Shown here one piece after another: positions 49,499 to 60,722 of a DNA stretch of 64,000 nucleotides; the first letter of the stretch is position 1, and each line of letters begins with the position of its first letter. The notes under the pieces are model-generated. The model was not told the origin of the DNA. It made no database searches and was given only the letters and a program-made list of their open reading frames with translations. This stretch comes from Buddleja alternifolia (taxonomy: Eukaryota; Streptophyta; Magnoliopsida; Lamiales; Scrophulariaceae). The stretch is from NCBI GenBank assembly GCA_019426215.1, contig CM033394.1, forward strand, positions 41,724,423 through 41,788,422. Direction: 5' to 3'. The position numbers and the translations under genes were made by a program.

Positions 49499-50504
49499 TA
49501 ATGCATCAACAAAACTAGTACTATATATAGAAAAATGGATTTTGGTAATAAAAAGTCCATTTGTTGCTCTAGTTATAGCTTGAGGTCACATATTTGTTGT
49601 GCAATAAGTTTACACTACCATATCGCATGCAATTAAATTTGTATAGACATATGTCCTAAGATGAAAAATTCTATGTCAAATTGAGTTCGATGGTCCTAGA
49701 GTATATATCTCTCACACAGTAAGGTGTATTGTGTGTGGTCCCTACACACACTTGTACGAGAGAATTGGACATATAATTCACACTCAGACCATTAAACTCG
49801 GTGTGATATAGAATTACCCGTTCTATGATTACTAAAACCTTTCTTTAAGAGCAGACAGCTTGCGATATAGACACATATATAGTATGGTCCTAGAAACATA
49901 TTGTTTTAATATAAAAATGGTCCATTCCTCTCTTCATCGAGTTTCAACTCTCCACAAGTTGACGAAGGTGACACAATTAGGAAATTATAAAAAATCAGAG
50001 TTTATATCGAGTTTGATTGTATTAAATTAATTATATAATGAATTGATTATATTTGTAATAAGGTTGATCTAAAGTCAACAAGATTATCCTAATTAACTTA
50101 GACAATATGGGAAAATTATTTTTTCTAAGGGGAGAATTGAGGGATAAAAAAATCAATATTTATAATTTAATAATCTCCATGCATTTACACTATAATCAGA
50201 TAGAGTGAATTTGGAGGATTTTTTAAATAAAATTTATAGTTATAAATCACCCTGATTTTCATAATTCTAATTTCTTATTAAATGTGAGGAATTTTGGCCA
50301 TTATGATTTCTTTCTTTTATTTTTCACTCTGGACTTTTTATTCCATTCCTTATTTTATCATGTATTTCAACTGAGATGCCCGCCTTAAGTGTATCTGAAC
50401 ACACAAAATTTTATTTAAGAAAATATAGTATGTATAATCGCGTGCATTTTTACTATTCAGTACATAATTTTTATTTTGGTTACAAATCATCCGTTAAAAG
50501 ATAT
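49499..50504. other. intergenic stretch with one foldback element
   Basis: Apart from the foldback at 49668-49822, no recognisable feature. Confidence 0.4.
49668..49822. repeat. foldback element, about 155 bp
   Basis: AAATTCTATGTCAAATTGAG...GATGGTC at the left is mirrored (complement of right) by TAATTCTATATCACACCGAG...AATGGTC. Arms are about 30 bases or more and imperfect. A decayed relative may lie near 12775-12880. Confidence 0.5.
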
Positions 50505-51350
50505 TAAGTCTTAAGACATTGGCAAAGGTCATCCCAGAAATGAATATCCCGTGGCACACACTGGCCAAGTTTGGCCAAGGTATTGGCACATTCGTTGCCC
50601 TCCCCCTTGCGATTTTTAAGGCAAATCTATGGCAATGCCTATGAGATGGCGATTATGATGCACCAACACAGACACGGGGAACGACATTTAAAAAAAAATA
50701 CAGGACACGACACGGCTGTCTAATTTTATTTTTTTTTTAATATATATTATATATAAATTTGTATTTTACTTGTTTCTTTGTAAAATTATGTATATTGCAA
50801 ATAATTCAACTACTTATCAATAACAAATGCAAAATAAAAATATAAACATAAACTAAATATAACAATAAACATGTTTTCAATCCAAAATATGATATAACAA
50901 AAATAAATACTCCATTGTTCAAATCCGTGTCTTATAAAAAATTGGTAAGTTTTTATTTATAATTTGACCCCCCAAAGTTTTAGTATCTTATAAAAAGTGA
51001 TCATCCGTGTCCTAACCGTGTCGGACACACCCCTAGTCGTGTCCGACACGGTGTCCAAGTTTTTATTTCTATTATTTATTAGGGACACATGATAGCCGTG
51101 TCCGAACACGCCCGACATCGTCCGTGATGATTTTTTGGAGTGTCCGTGCTTTATAGGATGGCGACAATGACACAACTCAAAGGGTGGCTTTGGGCATCCC
51201 CTCGCTCAATAAGTGTGACCATAACCTTCGAGTCGATTTCCACTTCAAGGCGAGGAATGCTTTTCTCCCACGCAAAGCTCGAGCTTTGCCGGAGTCCGAG
51301 GATTTCAGCCTCCACGATAATATGCCGACCAAGATTCCAGCCAAACCCAC
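50505..51350 (-). pseudogene. LINE-type RNase H domain fragment, split by a MITE
   Basis: On the minus strand the upstream part (51157-51350) reads GFGWNLGRHIIVEAEILGLR then WEKSIPRLEVEIDSKVMVTL, matching the RNase H-like region of plant LINE retrotransposons (the E of VEAE and D of EIDS are catalytic positions). The downstream part (about 50507-50652) reads KNRKGEGNECANTLAKLG, the C-terminal motif usually written NxxADxLA; here the Asp is Asn, so the active site is lost. The two parts are separated by a 504-bp hAT-type MITE (50653-51156). Further stops lie between the parts even after removing the MITE. Assignment is by motif, not by search. Confidence 0.65.
50653..51156. mobile_element. hAT-type MITE rich in GACACGG motifs, copy 2
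   Basis: The left end TTATGATGCACCAACACAG and the right end (complement CTATAAAGCACGGACAC) correspond to the ends of the element at 20479. GATGGCGA flanks both sides (50645-50652 and 51157-51164), a perfect 8-bp duplication. GACACGG/CCGTGTCC words iterate in the first about 60 and the last about 150 bases; the centre is AT-rich. Noncoding. Confidence 0.85.
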
Positions 51351-51852
51351 CATCGTACCATCCCCTCCCCCCACCAAAAAAAAAAAAAAACCGCCGTGTT
51401 GGTTGATTGGAAAACGCTCCCATTAGTACAAACCAACCCATTCTACGGTTTGGAAAAATGAGCGATTACGAGACATATATTATGACACATATTTTGTAAT
51501 TTATCGAGTATGCATAATTAACTCAAATATAAACAAAAAAATTTCTCAATTATTAAAGAAGTCAAAAATATTGCAAGATTAAGACCCCTTCTCTTTTTGC
51601 CCTTTTTCTAATAAGGGCAAGATTAAGACTTAACTCCACATTTCAACTCAATTATTATTCAAACAATAGAAAGGTCAAGAATCTTGAAATGAAGAATAGT
51701 CAATTCATGCAACTATCTTTAAAATAGCCACACATCACCATACACTGCATCAAACTATGAAGTCTAACATTGAAGCCTATACACAGACCAGCCATCTTCA
51801 CACATGAAATAAAACTTCAATCTTTGCCCCAATTTTATCCAGATTTCTTCAG
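51351..51852. other. 5' region of the receptor kinase gene
   Basis: Short gap with no other gene; the last about 150 bases are probably promoter and leader. No convincing TATA box was pinned down. Confidence 0.4.
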
Positions 51853-54800
51853 ATGAATGAAACTAATATACACACTTTCTTGATATCTCTAAACCTTTGT
51901 ATTTTTTGTGTGATAATTCTATCGAAAAGATCGTCTTGTGCTGATTATCGGTACGAAGCATGCACACCAAGTAACTGTGGAAATGGCCCAAACATAAGTT
52001 TTCCATTTTATATATCAGGCCAGCGAGAATCATACTGTGGGTACCCTAGATTTAATCTCATTTGTAACCATAATGGATTTCCAGTTCTTAATTTGCGTGG
52101 AGATGATTTTGTGGTTGAAGATATATTCTACCAAACCAAATCTCTTCGTGTATCTGATCCTGCGTTTTCAAGTTTAAATAGCTCTGCAGGTTGTGTTCCA
52201 AGGATTACCGTAAACACGACTTTGCCTGGGCTCCGGTACGAGTTTGTTGGTAATGTTACAACGCTCCATTTGTTCTCAAACTGCACAAATTCATCATTGT
52301 CCGAGGGTCGTTTGAGGTATTGCAATGCAGAGGATAGAAATGATTGGGTTTTGCCATTGTATGAAAATAGTGAAAATTTTACAAATGCATTGGAGAGCTG
52401 TGGGAGGAACGTGGTTGTACCGGTGGAGGAGCATGTGGAGGATGAAAACCTTGGAAGGGGAAGTGTTGTTGAGGTATTGAGAAGAGGGTTTGTGTTGAAT
52501 TGGACGGTCAATGATTGTAGTGAATGCACATCGAGTGGTGGCCGTTGTGGCTTTAATGAGACTACTTATCATTTTTGGTGTTTTTGCCCGGACAGGCCTC
52601 ATGCTTTAAGCTGCAAAAGTCGTAAGTTTGTGTTTTTTCTTGTGTTTTTATCAGATTAAGGATTTTTTTCTTGCTGGAATTAGCTTATATAGACTTGATG
52701 AAGCTTATGATGAGGTTGAGAAACGAACCAACCTACTCGATATCAATCGTTCAAAGCTCGTTTTCTGTAATTTAACAAACCAATCTTGAACATTTTTATT
52801 TTTGTTAGGTGAAGTTCGGCTCAATTATTAAAATATGAGTAAATATGTACAGAAAAATCAAGTTATTTGAGTTTGACTCATGTTTTGCTCGATTAGAGCT
52901 CTTTTGAGCTTTGTTCGGTTAATAATCAGACCAAGTTCATTCACAAATTTTGACGCTTGATTAATGTTTCAAATAAGCTTGAACACTACCTTGTTTGGCT
53001 TGATTCGATTCGATTCGATTTGTTTTCAACTATATAGAATACATTTGGGGACTATTGCTGCCTTAGTCCTTGTGTTCATATGAAATCGTGATTATCTTGA
53101 AACCTTATGGAGAACTGAACTATAAAGAATTTTGGCCAAGTTGAATAGGGATAGGATTTAGTGTTTTTCGTGTTCTTTAAGGTGGTTCATTATGTATATA
53201 GCATTTCTTGGATGGACCGAGAGCAATAATATGGTTTTATTCCAAGGGATAAACGAAATGGTCACGAATCTCAAATACACAAACTACTCATGGATAACTT
53301 GATTATTAAGTTGATTATAAAGTTAATTTCAGTCTGAAAAGATTCATCAAAATCAGTCTTCAGAAAATATAAGCATTGTGAAGTTGACCAATTTTGATGC
53401 TAAAAATAGGAGCTGTATTTTTCTTCTGATACATAACTAATGCAATTTCTTTTCTTATACTTTTGTTTTGGTCTCAAGTTATCTGGTTAGGGAACTGCAG
53501 AACTCGATTTCTATCTTCGTGCATTATTCTTTTTGTTTCTTGTTTATTATAAAAATCTTTTGTATCATTGAAAATCCAGCATGTGCCTATCCTATCCTGC
53601 AAAAACTGAAACAAGTAATATGATATAAATTGTGTAAATTATCTACTCTTTGTGTCTTTGATAATTTCTTTTGTTTATTAATCGAAATGCTAAATCTCGG
53701 TACACGTATAGGATTTGTACATGTTTTTCATGACTTCCCTTTTGCTTTCATTAACTATGCTTAATCTGACACACTTAAGTTTTACTATATTAATTTTGGT
53801 TGCAGATAAAAAGTGGTCGATGTTGATGTTAGCCATAGGTAAATGTCTCAAATTACTTTGCACATTAATCAAATAAAATTCACAGTTTTTCATTGTCTAA
53901 TACTATAGTTAAATAAATCATAGTATTCAAAATTTCATCCTTGAATCGAATTATTTCAGACTTTAATGACTATAATTTTAACTCCTCAGCTATATCTGGA
54001 AGCCTGATCTTAATTTTGCTATGCTTATCGATCTCCTTTATAATCTGGCAACGCAAGAAAAGGATCAAAAGTGCGTTTCACATTTCGAGAGCAAAATCAA
54101 ATGTTGATGGTGGAAGCTTCTACTTTGGCATTCCTGTTTTCTCATACACAGAACTTGAAAAGGCCACCAATAGCTTTGATTCTTCTAAAGAACTAGGAGA
54201 CGGAGGCTTTGGAACCGTATACTACGGTAAGAAAATCATTATGTATCTACACACAATCAGTGGAAGTACTGGTTTTTACTAGCTGGTACAAAAAATCTAC
54301 TTTTTTGGTCCAATAAGTTGGTTTACTTTCAAGTTTTTCTCTTTATCTTCAAACGGAATCTGCTATTGCAACTTTCTATTGCAAGGCGCGGATGAGTGAC
54401 ACGGGAATGGCGGTTTCTTGTTCCTCAATTACAAAATTCCGTCAATCGGACACGTGTCAATTACTTTACCTTGCAATAAAAGATGCAATAGGAATCCGCA
54501 ATAGAAGATCCAGTTTGCTTTATCTGAGGATTTCGCAATTGCAGAACTATTATATCCTCTTAGTGGCAATTTCAGTTTAATTTGATCGGAAAATTCAAAA
54601 TTCAGTCTGAAATTGACTCGGAAGTTACAAGATTTGAATATTTTTGAGTAACATGATAGAGCAGGGGGAAAGAGAAAAAAAGAAAATGTGTCGGGAGGAA
54701 TTTTATCCATCCAATTTTTGAGGTTCCGGCCAAATCTAATTGAAATCGCCACTAAGTCAATAAATAGTGGACTAAATAAGGAAAACCGAGTAGATAAAGG

Positions 54801-56221
54801 GCGAATTCTATTCCAAAATAGTGTTTCATGTCATAATCCATTTCATTTGTAAACGACATGTGTATAAAATTCAGATTACTTATATATTCAAAGAAAAATC
54901 ACGTGGCATGCATATGGGAAATGAAATAAGAGATGAAACGCTATTTGGAACAGAGGATTGAGATTGTGAAAAGACCAATTTACGGGACCAAAAATGCACA
55001 CTAGATCCTCCATTCCAAAATTGTGCTTCATTTCGTATTCCATTTCATATACAAATATCATGTGTACAAAATATACGTCACCTATATATTTGAAGAATTT
55101 TTTTATACACATGGAGTGCATATAAGAAATGGAATATGAGATAAAACACTATCTGGAGCAGAGGATCCACACTGCCAAAAAATGTGTTCTTCCCTACTAT
55201 TGTCATATACTTTATAACACCAAACCTCCCATTCCTGTAACTAGGCAAACTTCCGGATGGAAGAGAAGTCGCAATAAAACGCTTATACGAGCACAACTAC
55301 AAAAGAGTGCAGCAATTCATGAACGAAATCAAAATCCTTACATGTTTGAGGCACCGTAATCTCGTTTCACTCTACGGATGCACGTCGAGAAGCAGCCGTG
55401 AACTCCTCCTCGTATACGAATACATTCCCAACGGGACGGTAGCTGAGCATCTCCATGGTGAGGGATCCAACGGGTCACCCATCACGTGGGCGCACCGCAT
55501 GAACATCGCGATAGAAACCGCAACCGCATTGGCTTACCTCCACAAATCAGACATTATCCACCGTGATGTCAAAACAAACAACATATTACTAGACAACAAT
55601 TTTGTTGTCAAAGTTGCTGATTTCGGGTTATCAAGATTGTGCCCTAATGACGTGTCGCATGTCTCCACGGCCCCACAAGGGACCCCGGGGTATGTTGACC
55701 CGGAATATCACCAATGCTATCAGCTAACAGATAAAAGCGACGTTTACAGCTTCGGAGTGGTATTAATCGAACTCATATCATCAATGCCAGCTGTCGATAT
55801 TAGTAGACACAGGCATGAGATAAACTTGGCTAATTTAGCATTGAATAGGATTCAAAGATGTGCTTTTGATGAACTTATAGACCCGTCTCTTGGGTACAAG
55901 TCGGATCCTGACGTGGCGAGGATGACTACTTCGGTTGCTGAGCTGGCGTTTCGGTGTTTGCAGCTCGAGAAGGATATGAGGCCTTCAATGGATGAGGTGC
56001 TGGAGATATTGAAGGATATTCAGAATTGTGAAGGGTTTAAGTTTGATGAGAAAATAAAAGAGGCTAATGATAATGATAATTATAGTGTGCATGGAAAGAG
56101 TATTTGTTCACCTGAAACAGATGATGCTGTTCTGTTGAGTGGTAAGAAATTTCAGCCTTCACCAAATGCCGTGACTGATGTATGGATTAGTAGCTCTTCT
56201 ATAACAAGTTCTGTAGGGTGA
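51853..56221 (+). CDS. LRK10L-type receptor-like serine/threonine kinase
   Basis: Four exons join in frame: 51853-52621, 53806-53838, 53990-54226 and 55245-56221, giving 671 residues. A signal peptide (about 1-29) leads to a cysteine-rich ectodomain: a GUB_WAK-type galacturonan-binding region (CGNGPNISFPFYI, YPRFNLICN) and a WAK-associated C-terminal region ending FNETTYHFWCFCPD. The membrane span is about 263-287. The kinase domain (about 331-600) has the glycine loop GDGGFGTVYYG, Lys358 in VAIK, HRDVKTNN (Asp454), DFG (Asp472) and GTPGYVDPEY; all key residues are present. The enzyme is probably active at the plasma membrane; ligand unknown. Exon 3 could instead start at 53960 (ten extra residues), but that would break the hydrophobic span. 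Intron 1 carries TCGAGC-type repeats and intron 3 several foldback elements. Confidence 0.9.
54362..54494. repeat. foldback element in receptor-kinase intron 3
   Basis: CTATTGCAACTTTCTATTGC followed by AAGG at the left is mirrored by CCTTGCAATAAAAGATGCAATAG at the right. The arms are imperfect with a loop of about 80 bases. The word CTATTGCAA also occurs in complement in the dispersed repeat near 25440-25465. Confidence 0.5.
54814..54958. repeat. inverted-repeat MITE in receptor-kinase intron 3, copy 1
   Basis: The left end CCAAAATAGTGTTTCATGTC and the complement of the right end CCAAATAGCGTTTCATCTC start long imperfect inverted repeats that continue through CATTTCAT. A second copy follows 40-50 bases later. 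Confidence 0.65.
54999..55178. repeat. inverted-repeat MITE in receptor-kinase intron 3, copy 2
   Basis: Left GATCCTCCATTCCAAAATTG, right (complement) GATCCTCTGCTCCAGATAG. The arms are about 70 bases and clearly related to copy 1 (ATTCCATTTCATATACAAA, GGAATATGAGATAAAACAC). It ends about 65 bases before the acceptor of exon 4. The palindromic structure suggests two insertions of one family or a local duplication. Confidence 0.65.
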
Positions 56222-56579
56222 GGTTTTTATTTTGTATAATTATGGGAATATATGTGTTGCATTTTCCGTTCTTCTTATTGTATGTATATTCTTAAACAGT
56301 AAATTATATGGGATCCATATTGAGTCCATTAACACAAATTTTTGTTTTGTCCGGTTTCTTGTTTTGTGTAAAGAAGGCTAGAGCTGCTATTGAAATTCGT
56401 GAAGTACATGGAGTACTTGTTTCTTTTTCAGAAACGATGAATAGATTTTAGACCCCAAATGGTGCTTAGGCGAGTTCGTAAGCTCTTTAAAATATTCTAT
56501 AAAATGTTTTGTTATTTAATGTCACAAAGCATTTTGTAAAAAATTTAAAATAAGATTTTATAAACTTCCAAAATAAGAT
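56222..56579. other. 3' region of the receptor kinase gene
   Basis: Probable 3' UTR and short spacer; no other feature seen. Confidence 0.4.
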
Positions 56580-57490
56580 CTCGGATTTTGGGGGGTCTCA
56601 AAGCGAAATTGAACTTTCGATCCAATTTTGCAGAATATCTTCCGAAATTTCGACCGAAACTCGAAATTTTTGTCGAAGCTCGAAATTTCCCGAAATTTAA
56701 AATATTTTTGTCAAATATCCATCGAAATTTCGGCAGAAACCCGATATTTCCCGAAACATTCACCGAATTTAGGCCAAATTTTTTTTATATATTTTTAAAT
56801 AATTTTTTTATATTTTTAAATATTATATAATTAGAAAATTATATTTATTTATACTTGGTAAGGACCACACCTACCACTTACCCCCCAACCACAAGAAGCA
56901 GTAAATCAAAAAATTGAAAATGAATATGATTGAAGAAATTGTACTACTCCATTGGGGTTCTTCAAGATTCAACACAATATCATTATCATCATTATATGCA
57001 ATACTACCAACATTTCATGCCATGGGCGAAATATTGTCAACATATAACTAATAATTTTCACTTGCAATTTGAAAGTAGAGGTATGACAGATACTAGTAAT
57101 AGCGATTTTGATCCTCCTAGAAACGCGAAGTGGTATTGAGTAATAACTTTTACTTAAATCTTAGTACATTTTATTTCAATAAAGTTTCATGAGATTTGGT
57201 TATTATCTTACTATCAAATTATATTTATTTCATATTTTTCGCAACAGTTTTTAGTGATATTATTTAATAAATTCATCATCCATATATTATATAAAAAATA
57301 TTATTGATATAAAAGATGCATAAGTATATGATAATTAAAGTTACCCAAAATTTTATTGTATTTCTAAATATTTTTATAAATAACCATGATTTCTTTAACA
57401 TCGAAACCGAAATTTTGAATATCCCGTAAATTTTCATCGAAATTTTCTTAAATTTACTACACCGATATCTAACCTGAAACCGATATTTAA
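56580..57490. repeat. CGAAATTTCGG-iterated element
   Basis: 56585-56770 repeats CGAAATTTCG/CCGAAATTT words about ten times in both orientations. A similar set (TCGAAATTTTC, ACCGATATTTAAG) recurs at 57400-57490, and the interior is AT-rich. The layout (motif-rich ends, plain middle) parallels the GACACGG MITEs. Precise ends and a target duplication were not resolved. Confidence 0.55.
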
Positions 57491-57498
57491 GACTTTGG

Positions 57499-57500
<2 letters not shown>

Positions 57501-57532
<32 letters not shown>
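57501..57532. repeat. (AT)n microsatellite
   Basis: Sixteen AT units next to the right margin of the CGAAATTTCGG element. Confidence 0.85.
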
Positions 57533-57535
<3 letters not shown>

Positions 57536-57623
57536 TTAAAACAAATCACTTCTCAAATTTTGAGATATTGTTAAAAATAATACAATCTTATCCTTGTTCA
57601 AATATAAATTCTTAAACGTCCCC

Positions 57624-57717
57624 AAGTGAGTTTTAAACTGCTGGATCATACATGATGAGGTGATCATTTCACTTTATGATATCATCATGTGCAAATCCAA
57701 CAGTTTAAAACTCACTT
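57624..57717. repeat. foldback element, 94 bp
   Basis: AAGTGAGTTTTAAACTGCTG at the left and its mirror AACAGTTTAAAACTCACTT at the right, with further pairing (CATGATGA / TCATCATG) inside. Almost the entire element is stem. Confidence 0.75.
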
Positions 57718-57946
57718 AACCAGGTACCCAAATAAATAACATATAGCATGGAATTTCCCCTCACTCAGTTGTTATATTGAATGAGCCTGATTTTGTCATA
57801 ATTCTTTTTTGTTGACTTTTTTATCTGTAGCATTTTCATGCAGATTGTTGATATACAATTTCTTAGTTATTGAAATAATAAAACTAATAGCAATTAATGC
57901 TGAATTCTTTTAATGCAGAGTGAATTATTTTTAATTTTTTTTTTTT

Positions 57947-58202
57947 GGAAATTCCATGGTATATTTCCGCTTGTCACCCAGCATAGCAAATATGTCCATA
58001 CGCAATAGCCAGCAAACTACGTATGGAGGTAATCCGCCCTATGTTACCCACAGGCGACCGACAGACTCAATAAGCGCATGGACCCAAGGGAAGGATGTAG
58101 GAGTAAACCCCCCATCCCCTTCTTCCCATCCCTTTCTTCTGGGTTTCGAATCCGAGTGGGTTCTCACGGCTAAAAGCCTTGTGACCGCTAGACCTCACCC
58201 CT
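57947..58202 (-). mobile_element. SINE, inverted copy of the 47645 family
   Basis: Read on the minus strand it starts GGGGTGAGGTCTAGCGGTC (box A region) and has CGGATTCGAAACCC (box B), then CGGATTACCTCCATACG and GGCTATTGCGTATGGAC as in the copy at 47645, and ends in an A-run (T-run at 57937-57948 on +). Flanks are T/A-rich, so the target duplication could not be recognised. Confidence 0.75.
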
Positions 58203-60722
58203 TTGCTTTTTTAAAAAGAAAATAAACATACTTAAAATAACTAATATATGAAAAGAGCAATCGTTTTTGCTACATATGACATGCATAAATAGAAGAGAAG
58301 GAACAAAAAAATATTTCTAAAAAATTATGCCAAGCCGCGTCCTTCCTAATTCAATTATAACGATAATCGGGCAATTAAAGGGCAAGATAATTTGACACTA
58401 ATACGCTTTTATTCCGTCAATTATTGGTTCAATTTACTTAATAATTTAATTAATCTTATATAGTGTTTATTTTAGAAGACTTGGGGGTTTGGTATTAAGT
58501 AATGTCCAATAATCAATCATAACTCATAAGTCAATTACTTAATTAATCATCATTTCTACTTTTATCCTCTAATAAGGCATATATATCATTTTTTTTTTTT
58601 GGCAAGATGTCTATGAATAATAGTACCAAGCAAGAGAAGAAGATGTGGAGTTCCTTCCCCTATTCATGATTATTGTTCAAGTAGGATAATATCCATTTGT
58701 TACTACAAGGACTACATCGAACAAACTCAATATGACCAAACTCAATATATGCAACGCATTTACTGAAAGAAGATACGCAATTAATATTTTTATTTGAATT
58801 ATTTAGATTGTTCCGACCTTTTTCTCACTTTCCAATTTTTGATCATCGATGGTAATCTTATGATCGAACCCAACAAATTTATAATTTCATACTAATACCC
58901 CAAACCCAAAATCGGGATGAGTAGAACAATGGAGCCTTATATTGACAATTATAATACCCACAGATGGATGCTACTTAAGAAAATAGTATATTATAAAAAA
59001 AAATGCTTTTAAAAACTCGTAAACATACAATATGCATGTTTCGTGCTCATACGGAGAAACGTAACCCTTTATTGAGATTGTAATGATTTTCAGATAAACT
59101 TTTTAGTTTTACAATCTCCCAAATCAATGGTATTATAATATTCCTATCTAAATTTACAAACTCTCCAATTTCTTTATAAGCCTATTTTTGTTTTGAGAAT
59201 TTCTAGTTCACCCTCGTTTTTTTCTTTCTAATTACAACGGTGAGAACATAAGCGTGAGAATTTGAACACTCGACCTCTCACTTAATAACAATGGGAGGCG
59301 ATGTTGCTTAACTAAATGGTGATTCACAAAGTTCACCCTCTTTAATCAAATCAGTTTGTAATTTTCTTTGTAATCCATTATATGATAAGTATAAAAACAA
59401 ATTATGATAAGTATAATTCACTTCCCTTGTGACTTACATTTAGGTTTAGAGATGTAAGTGACTCAAGCTGAGCCGAGCCGAGCCAACTAAGCTAGTTTTT
59501 TTTTTTGGATAATTGACTAAAAGCTGGTAACTTGTTTGATTATTTATCGAGATTAAAAGATTGTATTTGAACTTGGTCTAATTACTAAGTATTTCAAGCT
59601 GGAATGAGATTTGACCAAGTCGAGCTCGAGTGTTTGATATTTTGAAACACATTTTATCATTCTTTTAAATAATCGAGCCGAACTTCAAAGTACATATCTA
59701 ACCTGAAAACTTTTACAAATTTATTCATTATTTTAAATGAATCGAACTCAAATCAGCTTTTGACAATCACTTATTTAAATTTTCCTAAATCAAATTTGGG
59801 CTACAAATTTTAATCCAATGCAATGAAAAAAAATCTTTGTTAGGCTGTCTTGCTGATCTGTATCTATCTTCTTATAAAAATACTTGTGTATTATAATTTT
59901 GACCGAAAGAATGTTTGTTTTATAATAGAGAGAGAGAGAGAGAGAAGTGAAATGGATTGTAATTGTTAGATGAATGATTGGGGACCTTAAACACTTAATT
60001 ACAGTTCATTCCTTGTCATCAATACCGCGTATGGTATGGTATGGTTTGGTTTATTTTCCCCTTCTTCTACTTCATATCTTTCTTCCACTCCAATTCTTTC
60101 TTCCATTTTCCTGTCACTATCAGATCTGCATTTTCGCAATTCTTTTGTATGTATAGGTCAATTATACATATATAGTACACACCATTAAACCAAAATCCGT
60201 TTGCTTTTTGAGGTAATTCCATGTTTTTGTTTTTTTAATTTGTATCTCTTTGTTGGAATCTTATCTTTACGTTTTCAATTTCTTGCTGTTTTCTGTTTTC
60301 TTTACGTAATTAGCTTTCCGCGATTTTGAGATCTTATGTTGATTTAGGTTTCGTATGTGTGTGTTTGTGTGTATATATATATATATATATGTATATAAAG
60401 TTGATATTGCAGGTGAAGTTTTGAATTTTGCGGGTTATCAGGAGAAAAAATTGTTGGAATTTGTAGATACAGCTTTTATGTTTGCTGTTGTACTGAATAT
60501 TCACATCATTTTTGAAATTCACTTTTCGTGGAGTAAAGTGAATTTTACAAGCGAAATTTGTGGAAAGAGAAATTGAGTTTTATTTATTCATGATGGTGGA
60601 CAGGTGGAGGTGCTTTATGATGATTGAAAATGGTGAAATATGAATATAGGTGTGATTTTGTTGAGTTAAAGGACTTGGACTTGCAGCTTAGTTGAAGTAA
60701 GGAGGTGTTTGGCGGTTCGAAA
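58203..60722. other. intergenic stretch and probable PP2C 5' UTR
   Basis: 58203-59900 is AT-rich with a TCGAGC-type repeat (GAGCCGAGCCGAGCC at 59468, decaying to about 59780). An (AG)n tract lies at 59927-59945, followed by a CT-rich leader-like stretch (60055-60120) and a (TA)n tract (60372-60390). The PP2C transcript probably begins after the AG tract and may have a 5' UTR intron; neither was fixed. Confidence 0.4.

Noticed and set aside
51140..51441. overlapping open frames on both strands
   Set aside because: Only the minus frame has a recognisable domain (RNase H fragment). The others are antisense or shifted readings of it.
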